Assembly: GCA_037176705.1 (NCBI GenBank)
Contig: CM073886.1
Coordinates: 248,001-312,000, forward strand
DNA: 64,000 nt
From: Molossus alvarezi
Taxonomy: Eukaryota > Chordata > Mammalia > Chiroptera > Molossidae
Direction: 5' to 3'
In this document: piece by piece, positions 38,601-50,500 of the stretch
Layout: each line of letters begins with the position of its first letter
How positions within the stretch are numbered: the stretch's first letter is position 1
Notes under the pieces: model-generated
The model's input: only the letters and a program-made list of their open reading frames with translations
Database searches by the model: none
Told to the model about the DNA's origin: nothing
Translations under genes and position numbers: made by a program

Positions 38601-39269
38601 CCCATGGTCTTCCCAGCTCTGTGCTCCTCTCTCAGACCCATGGTCTCCCCTCTTCTGTGCTCCTTTCAGACGCATGGTCTCCACTGCTCTTTGCTCTTCT
38701 ATCGGACCCATGGTCTCCCCTGCTCGGTGCTCCTCCCCCAGACCCATTGTCTCTCTTCTCTGTGCTCCTCTCTCAGACCCATGGTCTCCCCTGCTCTGTA
38801 CTCCTCTCTCAGACCCATGGTCTTCCCTGCTCTGTGCTTCTCTCTCAGACCCATGGTCTCCCCTGCTCTGTGCTCTTCTCTCAGACCCATGGTCTCTCCT
38901 CCTCGGTGCTCCTCTCTCAGACCCATGGTCTCCTCTTCTCTGTGCTCCTCTCTCAGACTTCTGGTCTCCCCTGCTCTGTGCTCCTCTCTCAGACCCATGG
39001 TCTCCCCTGCTCTGTGCTCCTCTCTCAGACCCATGGTCTCCCCTGCTCGGTGCTCCTCTCTCAGACCCATGGTCTCTCTTCTCTGTGCTCCTCTCTCAGA
39101 CCCATGGTCTCCCCTGCTCTGTGCTCCTCTCTCAGTCCCATGGTCTCCCCTGCTGTGTGCTCCTCTCTGAGACCCATAGACTCCTCTTCTCTGTGCTCCT
39201 CTCCCAGACCCATGGTCTCCCCAGCTCTTTCCTCCTCTCTCAGACCCATGGTCTCCCCTGCTCTGTGCT
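32681..39269 (+). repeat. 8.25-kb unit, copy 2, shortened to 6.59 kb
   Basis: This copy follows copy 1 at offset 8,254 up to about 39,185, which corresponds to about 30,931 in copy 1. It then switches to the sequence that precedes the start of copy 1 (24,343 onward). About 1,665 bp of the unit end is missing. Its marker variants are CACACCCACAGACTCC, GTCCTCTCTCAGACCCC, CGTCTGTACTCC and CTTTTTCATACCC, all shared with copy 4. A private variant is ACCCATAATC near 32,832, where the other three copies read ACCCATAGTC. Confidence 0.93.
39170..39205 (+). other. Fusion point of shortened copy 2 with the next unit
   Basis: To the left the sequence matches 30,916-30,930 (CCCATAGACTCC), and to the right it matches 24,343 onward (CTCCTCTCCCAGACCC). 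Both sides share TCTTCTCTGTG, so the exchange happened inside a short identical word. This is the only place in the window with this join, as expected if it is the point at which the 14,843 bp duplication closed. Confidence 0.85.
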
Positions 39270-42200
39270 CCTCTATCAGACCCATGGTCTCCATTCTCTG
39301 AGCTCCTCTCTCAGATCTATAGTCTCCCCTGGTTTTTGCACCTCTTTCAGACCCATGGTCTCCCCTGCTCTGTGCTCCTCTCTCACACCCAAGATCTCTT
39401 CTTCTCTATGCTCCTCTCAGACCCATAGTCTCCCCTGCTCTGTGCTCCTCTTCCAGACCCATGGTCTCCCCTCTTCTGTGCTCCTCTTAGAACCATGGTC
39501 TCCCATGCTTTTTGCTCCTCTCTCAGACCCTTGCCTCCTCTTCTCTGTGCCCTCTCTCAGACCCATAGTCTCCCCTACACTGTGCTCCTCTCTGAGACCC
39601 ATAGACTCCCCTTCTCTGTGCCCATCTCAGACCGATGGTTTCCCCAGCTTTGTGCTCCTCTCTCAGACCCATGGTCTCCCCTGGTTTGTGCTCCTGTCTC
39701 AGACCGTTGGTCTCTCTTCTCTGTGCTCCTCTCTCTGACCCATGGTCTCCCCAACTCTGTGCTCCTCTCTAAGACCCATATTCTCCTCTTCTCTGTGCTC
39801 CTCTCTCAGACTTATGGTCTCCCCTGCTCTGTGCTCCTCTCTCAGACCCATGGATTCCCCTGCTCTTTGCTCTTCTCTCAGACCCATGGTCTACCCTGCT
39901 CTGTGCTCCTCTCTGAGACCCATGGTCTCCCCTGCTCTGTGCTCCTCTCTGAGACCCATGGTCTCCCCTGCTCTGTGCTCCTATCTCACACCGACAGACT
40001 CCTCTTCTCTGTGCCCCCTCAAACCCAGAATTTCTCCTGCTCTGTGCTCTCTCTCAGACCCATGGTCTCCGCTGCTCTGTGCTCCTCTCTCAGACTCATG
40101 GTTTCCTCTTCTCTCTGCTCCTCTCTCAGAGCCATGGACTCCCTTGCTCTGTGCTCCTCTCTCAGACATATGGTCTCCTCTTCTCTTTGTTCCTATCTCA
40201 GTCACATGGTATCCCCTTTTCTGTGCTCCTATCTCAGTCCCATGGTATCCTCTTCTCTGTGCTCCTCTCTCAGACCCATGGTTTCCCATGCTCTGTGCTC
40301 CTATCTCAGACACATGGTCTCCCCTGCTCTGTGCCCCTCTCTCAGACACATGTTCTCCTCTTCTCGGGGCTCCTCTGTAAGGCCCATATACTCCACTTCT
40401 CTGGGCTCTTCTCTCAGACCCATTGTTTCCTCTTCTCTTGGCTTCTCTCTCAGACCCATGGTCTCCCCTGCTCTGTGCTCCTCTCTCAGAAACATGGTCT
40501 CCTCTGCTCTATGGTCCTCTGTCAGACCCCATTTCTCCCCTGCTCTGTGCTCCTCTCTCAGACCCATGGTATCTTCTTCTCTGGACTCCTCTCTCATACC
40601 CATGATCTCGTCTTCTCTGGGATCCTCTCTCTGACCCATGGTCTCTCCTGCTCTGTGCTCCTCTCTCAAACCCATGGTCTCCCCTGTCTTTGCTCCTCTA
40701 TCAGACCCATGGTCTCCTCTCGTCTGTGCTCCTCTCTCAGAGCCATGGTCTCCCCTTCTCTGTGCTCCTCTCTCAGACCCATGGTCTCCCCTGCTCTTTT
40801 CTCCTCTATCAGACCCATGGTCTCCTCTCGTCTGTGCTCCTCTCTCAGAGCCATGGTCTCCCCTTCTCTGTGCTCCTCTCTCAAACCCATGGTCTCCCCT
40901 GCTCTTAGCTCCTCTATCACACCCATGGTCTCCTCTCGTCTGTGCTCCTCTCTCAGTCCCATGGTCTTTCCTTCTCTGTGCTCCTCTCTCAGACCCATGG
41001 TCTGCCCTGCTCTGTGCTACTCTCCAGGTCCCATGGCGTCATCTTGTCTGTGCTCCTCTCTCAGACCCATGGTCTCCTCTTCTCTGTGCTCCTGTCTCAG
41101 ACCCGTGGTCTCCCTGCTCTTTGCTATTCTCTCAGACCCATGGTCTCCCCTGCTCTGTGCTCCTCTTTCAGACCCATGGCCTCCCCTGCTATTTGCTCCT
41201 CTCTCAGACACATGGTCTCCCCTGTTCTTTGCTCCTCTCTCAGACCCATGGTCTCCCCTACTCTGTGCTCCTCTCTCAGACCCATGATCTCCTTTTCTCT
41301 GTGCTCCTTTCAGACCCATGGTCTCCCCTTCTCTGTGCTCCTCTCTCAGACCCATGGTCTCTCTTCTCTGTGCTCCTCTCTCAGACCAATGGTCTCCCCT
41401 GCTCTTTGCATTTCTCTCAGAACCATGGTCTCCCCTACTCTGTGCTCCTCTCTGAGACCCATGGTCTCTATTCTCTGTGCTCCTCTCTCAGACCCATGGT
41501 CACCCCGGCTCTTTGCTCCTCTCTCAGACCCATGGTCTCCCCTGCTCTTTGCTCTTCTCTCAGACGCATGTTCTCCCCTGCTCGGTGTTCCTCTCTCAGA
41601 CCCATGGTCTCCCCTGCTCTGTGCTCCTCTCTCAGACCCTTGGACTCCCCTCCTCTGTGCTCCTCTCTGAGACCCATAGACTCCTCTTCTCTGTGCTCCT
41701 CTCAGACCCATGGTCTCCACTGCTCTTTGCTCTTCTATCTGACCCATGGCCTCCCCTGCTCGGTGCTCCTCCCCCAGATCCATTGTCTCTCTTCTCTGTG
41801 CTCCTCTCTCAGACCCATGGTCTCCCCTGCTCTGTACTCCTTTCTCAGACCCATGGTCTTCCCCGCTCTATGCTTCTCTCTCAGACCCATCGTCTCCACT
41901 GTTCTGTGCTCCTTTTTCAGACCCATGGTCTCCCTTGCTCTTTGCTCTTCTCTCAGACCCATGGTCTCCCCTGCTCGGTCCTCCTCTCTCAGACCCATGG
42001 TCTCTCTTCTCTGTGCTCCTCTATCAGACCCATGGTCTCCCCTATCTTTGCTCCTCTCTCAGACCCATGGTCTCCCCTGCTCTTTGCTCTCCTCTCAGAC
42101 GCATGTTCTCCCCTGCTCGGTGTTCCTCTCTCAGACCCATGGTCTCCCCTGCTCTGTGCTCCTCTCTCAGACCCTTGGACTCCCCTCCTCTGTGCTCCTG

Positions 42201-45200
42201 TCTGAGACCCATAGACTCCTCTTCTCTGTGCCCCTCTCAGACTCATGGTCTCCCTTGCTCTTTGCTCCTCTGTCAGACCCAAGGTCTCCCCTGCACTTTG
42301 CTCTTCTCTCAGACCCATGGACTCCCCTACTCTGTGCTCCTCTCTCACACCCATGATCTCCTCTTCTCTGTGCTCCATTCAGACCCATGGTCTCCACTGC
42401 TCTGTGCTCCTCTCTCAGACCCATGGTCTCCCCTCTTCTGTGTTCCTCTCAGACCCATGGTCTCCCATGCTCTTTACACCTGTCTCAGTCCCTTGGTCTC
42501 CTCTTCTCTGTGCACCTCTCTCAGCCCATGGTCTCCCCTACTCTGTGCTCCTCTCTGAGACACATAGACTCGCCTTCTCTGTGCCCCTCTCAGACCCATT
42601 GTCTCCCCAGCTCTGTTCTCCTCTCTCAGACTCATGGTCTCTCTTCTCTGTGCTCCGCTCTCGTACGATGGTCTCCCCAACTCTGTGCTCCTCTCTCAGA
42701 CCCATGGTCTCCTCTTCTCTGTGCTCCTCTCTCAGACTTATGGTCTCCCCTGCTCTGTGCTCCTCTCTCAGACTCATGGTCTCTCTTCTCTGTGCTCCGC
42801 TCTCGTACGATGGTCTCCCCAACTCTGTGCTCCTCTCTCAGACCCATGGTCTCCTCTTCTCTGTGCTCCTCTCTCAGACTTGTGGTCTCCCCTGCTCTGT
42901 GCTCCTCTCTCAGACCCATGGTCTCCCCTGCTCTTTGCTCTTCTCTCAGACCCATGGACTCCCCTGCTCGGTGCTCCTCTCTCAGACCCATGGTCTCTCT
43001 TCTCTGTTCTCCTCTCTCAGACCCATGGTCTCCTCTTCTCTGTGCTCCTCTCTCAGACTTATGGTCTCCCCTGCTCTGTGCTCCTCTCTCAGACCCATGG
43101 TCTCCCCTTCTCTGTGCACCTCTCTCAGACCCATGGTCTCTCTTCTCTGTGCTCCTCTCTCAGACCCATGGTCTCCCCTGCTCTGTGCTCCTCTCTGAGA
43201 ACCATGGTTTCCCCTGCTCTGTGCTACTCTCTTAGATCCATAAACACCTCTTCTGTGTTCACCTCTCAGACCCATGGTATTCCCAGCTCTGTGCTCCTCT
43301 CTCAGACCCATGGTCTCCCCTCTTCTGTGCTCCTTTCAGACGCATGGTCTCCACTGCTCTTTGCTCTTCTATCGGACCCATGGTCTCCTCTGCTCGGTGC
43401 TCCTCCCCCAGACCCATTGTCTCTCTTCTCTGTGCTCCTCTCTCAGACCCATGGTCTCCCCTGCTCTGTACTCCTCTGTCAGACCCATGGTCTTCCCTGC
43501 TTTGTGCTTCTCTCTCAGACCCATGGTCTCCCCTGCTCTGTGCTCTTCTCTCAGACCCATGGTCTCTCCTGCTCGGTGCTCCTCTCTCACACCCATGGTC
43601 TCCTATTCTCTGTGCTCCTCTCTCAGACTTATGGTCTCCCCTGCTCTGTGCTCCTCTCTCAGACCCATGGTCTCCCCTGCTCTGTGCTCCTCTCTCAGAC
43701 CCATGGTCTCCCCTGCTCGGTGCTCCTCTCTCAGACCCATGGTCTCTTTCTCTGTGCTCCTCTCTCAGACCCATGGTCACCCCGGCTCTTTGCTCCTCTC
43801 TCAGACCCATGGTCTCCCCTGCTCTTTGCTCTTCTCTCAGACGCATGTTCTCCCCTGCTCTGTGCTCCTCTCTCAGACCCTTGGACTCCCCTCCTCTGTG
43901 CTCCTCTCTGAGACCCATAGACTCCTCTTCTCTGTGCCCGTCTCAGACCCATGGTCTCCCCAGCTCTGTGCTCCTCTCTCCGACCCATTGTCTCCCCTGC
44001 TCTGTGCTCCTATCTGAGACCCATAGACTCCTCTTCTCTGTGCCCCTCTCAGACTCATGGTCTCCCTTGCTCTTTGCTCCTCTGTCAGACCCAAGGTCTC
44101 CCCTGCACTTGGCTCTTCTCTCAGACCCATGGCCTCCCCTACTCTGTGCTCCTCTCTCACACCCAGGATCTCCTCTTCTCTGTGCTCCATTCAGACCCAT
44201 GGTCTCCACTGCTCTGTGCTCCTCTCTCAGACCCATGGTCTCCCCTCTTCTGTGTTCCTCTCAGACCCATGGTCTCCCATGCTCTTTACACCTGTCTCAG
44301 TCCCTTGGTCTCCTCTTCTCTGGGCACCTCTCTCAGCCCATGGTCTCCCCTACTCTGTGCTCCTCTCTGAGACACATAGACTCGCCTTCTCTGTGCCCCT
44401 CTCAGACCCATTGTCTCCCCAGCTCTGTTCTCCTCTCTCAGACTCATGGTCTCTCTTCTCTGTGCTCCGCTCTCGTACGATGGTCTCCCCAACTCTGTGC
44501 TCCTCTCTCAGACCCATGGTCTCCTCTTCTCTGTGCTCCTCTCTCAGACTTATGGTCTCCCCTGCTCTGTGCTCCTCTCTCAGACCCATGGTCTCCCCTG
44601 CTCTTGGCTCTTCTCTCAGACCCATGGACTCCCCTGCTCGGAGCTCCTCTCTCAGACCCATGGTCTCTCTTCTCTGTTCTCCTCTCTCAGACCCATGGTC
44701 TCCTCTTCTCTGTGCTCCTCTCTCAGACTTATGGTCTCCCCTGCTCTGTGCTCCTCTCTCAGACCCATGGTCTCCCCTTCTCAGTGCACCTCTCTCAGAC
44801 CCATGGTCTCTCTTCTCTGTTCTCCTCTCTCAGACCCATGGTCTCCTCTTCTCTGTGCTCCTCTCTCAGACTTATGGTCTCCCCTGCTCTGTGCTCCTCT
44901 CTCAGACCCATGGTCTCCCCTTCTCTGTGCACCTCTCTCAGACCCATGGTCTCTCTTCTCTGTGCTCCTCTCTCAGACCCATGGTCTTCCCTGCTCTGTG
45001 CTCCTCTCTGAGAACCATGGTTTCCCCTGATCTGTGCTACTCTCTTGGATCCATAAACACCTCTTCTGTGTTCACCTCTCAGACCCATGGTCTCCCCTGC
45101 TCTGTGCTCCTCTCTGAGAACCATGGTTTCCCCTGATCTGTGCTACTCTCTTAGATCCATAAACACCTCTTCTGTGTTCACCTCTCAGACCCATGGTCTT

Positions 45201-47523
45201 CCCAGCTCTGTGCTCCTCTCTCAGACCCATGGTCTCCCCTCTTCTGTGCTCCTTTCAGACGCATGGTCTCCACTGCTCTTTGCTCTTCTATCGGACCCAT
45301 GGTCTCCCCTGCTCGGTGCTCCTCCCCCAGACCCATTGTCTCTCTTCTCTGTGCTCCTCTCTCAGACCCATGGTCTCCCCTGCTCTGTACTCCTCTCTCA
45401 GACCCATGGTCTTCCCTGCTCTGTGCTTCTCTCTCAGACCCATGGTCTCCCCTGCTCTGTGCTCTTCTCTCAGACCCATGGTCTCTCCTCCTCGGTGCTC
45501 CTCTCTCAGACCCATGGTCTCCTCTTCTCTGTGCTCCTCTCTCAGACTTCTGGTCTCCCCTGCTCTGTGCTCCTCTCTCAGACCCATGGTCTCCCCTGCT
45601 CTGTGCTCCTCTCTCAGACCCATGGTCTCCCCTGCTCGGTGCTCCTCTCTCAGACCCATGGTCTCTCTTCTCTGTGCTCCTCTCTCAGACCCATGGTCTC
45701 CCCTGCTCTGTGCTCCTCTCTCAGTCCCATGGTCTCCCCTGCTGTGTGCTCCTCTCTGAGACCCATAGACTCCTCTTCTCTGTGCCTCTCTCAGACCCAT
45801 GGTCTCCCCAGCTCTGTACTCGTCTCTCAGACCCATGGTCTTCCCTGCTCTGAGCTCTTCTCTCACACCCATGGTCTCCCCTGCTCGGTGCTTTTTTCTC
45901 AGAGCCGTGGTGTCCTCTTCTCTGTTTTCCTTTCTCAGACCCATGTTCTCCCCTTGTCTGTGCTCCTCTCTCAGACCCATGGTCTCACCTACTCTGTGCT
46001 CCTTTCTCAGACTAATGGTCACATCTTCTCTGTGCTCCTCTTTCAGACCCATAGACTCCACTTCTCTGTGCCCCTCTCAGACCCATGGTTTCCCCATCTA
46101 TGTGTTCCGCCCTCAGACACATGGTCGCTTCTTCTCTGTGCCTCTCTCTCAGACCCATGGTCTCCCCTACTCTGTCCACCTCTCTCAGACCCATTGTCTC
46201 CCCTGCTTTTTGCTCCTCTCTCAGACCCATGGTCTCCCTTCTCTGTGCTCCTCTGTCTGAACTTGGTCTCCTCTGCTCTGTGGTCCTCTCTGAGACCCAT
46301 AGACTCCTCTTCTCTGTGCCCGTCTCAAACCCATGGTCTCCCCAGCTCTGTGCTCCTCTCTCAGACCCATGGTCTCCCCTGCTCTGTGCTCCTCTCTCAG
46401 ACCCATAGACTCCTCTTCTCTGTGCCCCTCTCAGACTCATGGTCTCCCTTGCTCTTTGCTCCTCTGTCAGACCCATGGTCTCCCCTGCACTTTGCTCTTC
46501 TCTCAGACCCATGGCCTCCCCTACTCTGTGCTCCTCTCTCACACCCATGATCTCCTCTTCTCTGTGCTCCATTCAGACCCATGGTCTCCACTGCTCTGTG
46601 CTCCTCTCTCAGACCCATGGTCTCCCCTCTTCTGTGTTCCTCTCAGACCCATGATCTCCCATGCTCTTTACACCTCTCTCAGTCCCTTGGTCTCCTCTTC
46701 TCTGTGCACCTCTCTCAGCCCATGGTCTCCCCTACTCTGTGCTCCTCTCTGAGACACATAGACTCGCCTTCTCTGTGCCCCTCTCAGACCCATTGTCTCC
46801 CCAGCTCTGTGCTCCTCTCTCAGACCCATGGTCTCCCCTTCACTGTGCACCTCTCTCAGACCCATGGTCTCTCTTCTCTGTGCTCCTCTCTCGTACCCAT
46901 GGTCTCCCCAACTCTGTGCTCCTCTCTCAGACCCATGGTCTCCTCTTCTCTGGGCTCCTCTCTCAGACTTATGGTCTCCCCTGCTCTGTGCTCCTCTCCC
47001 AGACCCATGGACTCCCCTGCTCGGTGCTCCTCTCTCAGACCCATGGTCTTTCTTCTCTGTGCTCCTCTCTCAGACCCATGGTCTCCTCTTCTCTGTGCTC
47101 CTCTCTCAGACTTATGGTCTCCCCTGCTCTGTGCTCCTCTCTCAGACCCATGGTCTCCCCTTCACTGTGCACCTCTCTCAGACCATGGTCTCTCTTCTCT
47201 GTGCTCCTCTCTCTGACTCATGGTCTCCCCTGCTCTGTGCTCCTCTCTGAGAACCATGGTCTCCCCTGCTCTGTGCTCCTCTCTTAGATCCATAGACACC
47301 TCTTCTGTGTTCCCCTCTCAGACCCATGGTCTTCCCAGCTCTGTGCTCCTCTCTCAGACCCATGGTGTCTTCTCTTCTGTGCTCCTCTCAGACCCATGGT
47401 CTCCACTGCTCTTTGCTCTTCTCTCAGACCCATGGCCTCCCCTACTCTGTGCTCCTCTCTCACACCCATGATCTCCTCTTCTCTGTGCTCCATTCAGACC
47501 CATGGTCTCCACTGCTCTGTGCT
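39270..47523 (+). repeat. 8.25-kb unit, copy 3
   Basis: This copy is full length and follows copy 1 at offset 14,843, including all the copy 1 variants listed there. Private changes include CTCTTGGATCC near 45,045 and CATGGTGTCTTCTC near 47,362. Its left side (39,186-39,269) carries the CCCAGACCC monomer that otherwise lies before copy 1, which shows that the duplicated segment started before the 8.25 kb unit itself. Confidence 0.93.
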
Positions 47524-50500
47524 CCTCTATCAGACCCATGGTCTCCATTCTCTGAGCTCCTCTCTCAGATCTATAGTCTCCCCTGGTTTTTGCACCTCTT
47601 TCAGACCCATGGTCTCCCCTGCTCTGTGCTCCTCTCTCACACCCAAGATCTCTTCTTCTCTATGCTCCTCTCAGACCCATAGTCTCCCCTGCTCTGTGCT
47701 CCTCTTCCAGACCCATGGTCTCCCCTCTTCTGTGCTCCTCTTAGAACCATGGTCTCCCATGCTTTTTGCTCCTCTCTCAGACCCTTGCCTCCTCTTCTCT
47801 GTGCCCTCTCTCAGACCCATAGTCTCCCCTACACTGTGCTCCTCTCTGAGACCCATAGACTCCCCTTCTCTGTGCCCATCTCAGACCGATGGTTTCCCCA
47901 GCTTTGTGCTCCTCTCTCAGACCCATGGTCTCCCCTGGTTTGTGCTCCTGTCTCAGACCGTTGGTCTCTCTTCTCTGTGCTCCTCTCTCTGACCCATGGT
48001 CTCCCCAACTCTGTGCTCCTCTCTAAGACCCATATTCTCCTCTTCTCTGTGCTCCTCTCTCAGACTTATGGTCTCCCCTGCTCTGTGCTCCTCTCTCAGA
48101 CCCATGGATTCCCCTGCTCTTTGCTCTTCTCTCAGACCCATGGTCTACCCTGCTCTGTGCTCCTCTCTGAGACCCATGGTCTCCCCTGCTCTGTGCTCCT
48201 CTCTGAGACCCATGGTCTCCCCTGCTCTGTGCTCCTATCTCACACCCACAGACTCCTCTTCTCTGTGCCCCCTCAAACCCAGAATTTCTCCTGCTCTGTG
48301 CTCTCTCTCAGACCCATGGTCTCCGCTGCTCTGTGCTCCTCTCTCAGACTCATGGTTTCCTCTTCTCTCTGCTCCTCTCTCAGAGCCATGGACTCCCTTG
48401 CTCTGTGCTCCTCTCTCAGACATATGGTCTCCTCTTCTCTTTGTTCCTATCTCAGTCACATGGTATCCCCTTTTCTGTGCTCCTATCTCAGTCCCATGGT
48501 ATCCTCTTCTCTGTGCTCCTCTCTCAGACCCATGGTTTCCCATGCTCTGTGCTCCTATCTCAGACACATGGTCTCCCCTGCTCTGTGCCCCTCTCTCAGA
48601 CACATGTTCTCCTCTTCTCGGGGCTCCTCTGTAAGGCCCATATACTCCACTTCTCTGGGCTCTTCTCTCAGACCCATTGTTTCCTCTTCTCTTGGCTTCT
48701 CTCTCAGACCCATGGTCTCCCCTGCTCTGTGCTCCTCTCTCAGAAACATGGTCTCCTCTGCTCTATGGTCCTCTCTCAGACCCCATTTCTCCCCTGCTCT
48801 GTGCTCCTCTCTCAGACCCATGGTATCTTCTTCTCTGGACTCCTCTCTCATACCCATGATCTCGTCTTCTCTGGGATCCTCTCTCTGACCCATGGTCTCT
48901 CCTGCTCTGTGCTCCTCTCTCAAACCCATGGTCTCCCCTGTCTTTGCTCCTCTATCAGACCCATGGTCTCCTCTCGTCTGTACTCCTCTCTCAGAGCCAT
49001 GGTCTCCCCTTCTCTGTGCTCCTCTCTCAGACCCATGGTCTCCCCTGCTCTTTTCTCCTCTATCAGACCCATGGTCTCCTCTCGTCTGTGCTCCTCTCTC
49101 AGAGCCATGGTCTCCCCTTCTCTGTGCTCCTCTCTCAAACCCATGGTCTCCCCTGCTCTTAGCTCCTCTATCACACCCATGGTCTCCTCTCGTCTGTGCT
49201 CCTCTCTCAGTCCCATGGTCTTTCCTTCTCTGTGCTCCTCTCTCAGACCCATGGTCTGCCCTGCTCTGTGCTACTCTCCAGGTCCCATGGCGTCATCTTG
49301 TCTGTGCTCCTCTCTCAGACCCATGGTCTCCTCTTCTCTGTGCTCCTGTCTCAGACCCGTGGTCTCCCTGCTCTTTGCTATTCTCTCAGACCCATGGTCT
49401 CCCCTGCTCTGTGCTCCTCTTTCAGACCCATGGCCTCCCCTGCTATTTGCTCCTCTCTCAGACACATGGTCTCCCCTGTTCTTTGCTCCTCTCTCAGACC
49501 CATGGTCTCCCCTACTCTGTGCTCCTCTCTCAGACCCATGATCTCCTTTTCTCTGTGCTCCTTTCAGACCCATGGTCTCCCCTTCTCTGTGCTCCTCTCT
49601 CAGACCCATGGTCTCTCTTCTCTGTGCTCCTCTCTCAGACCAATGGTCTCCCCTGCTCTTTGCATTTCTCTCAGAACCATGGTCTCCCCTACTCTGTGCT
49701 CCTCTCTGAGACCCATGGTCTCTATTCTCTGTGCTCCTCTCTCAGACCCATGGTCACCCCGGCTCTTTGCTCCTCTCTCAGACCCATGGTCTCCCCTGCT
49801 CTTTGCTCTTCTCTCAGACGCATGTTCTCCCCTGCTCGGTGTTCCTCTCTCAGACCCATGGTCTCCCCTGCTCTGTGCTCCTCTCTCAGACCCTTGGACT
49901 CCCCTCCTCTGTGCTCCTCTCTGAGACCCATAGACTCCTCTTCTCTGTGCTCCTCTCAGACCCATGGTCTCCACTGCTCTTTGCTCTTCTATCTGACCCA
50001 TGGCCTCCCCTGCTCGGTGCTCCTCCCCCAGATCCATTGTCTCTCTTCTCTGTGCTCCTCTCTCAGACCCATGGTCTCCCCTGCTCTGTACTCCTTTCTC
50101 AGACCCATGGTCTTCCCCGCTCTATGCTTCTCTCTCAGACCCATCGTCTCCACTGTTCTGTGCTCCTTTTTCATACCCATGGTCTCCCTTGCTCTTTGCT
50201 CTTCTCTCAGACCCATGGTCTCCCCTGCTCGGTCCTCCTCTCTCAGACCCATGGTCTCTCTTCTCTGTGCTCCTCTATCAGACCCATGGTCTCCCCTATC
50301 TTTGCTCCTCTCTCAGACCCATGGTCTCCCCTGCTCTTTGCTCTCCTCTCAGACGCATGTTCTCCCCTGCTCGGTGTTCCTCTCTCAGACCCATGGTCTC
50401 CCCTGCTCTGTGCTCCTCTCTCAGACCCTTGGACTCCCCTCCTCTGTGCTCCTGTCTGAGACCCATAGACTCCTCTTCTCTGTGCCCCTCTCAGACTCAT

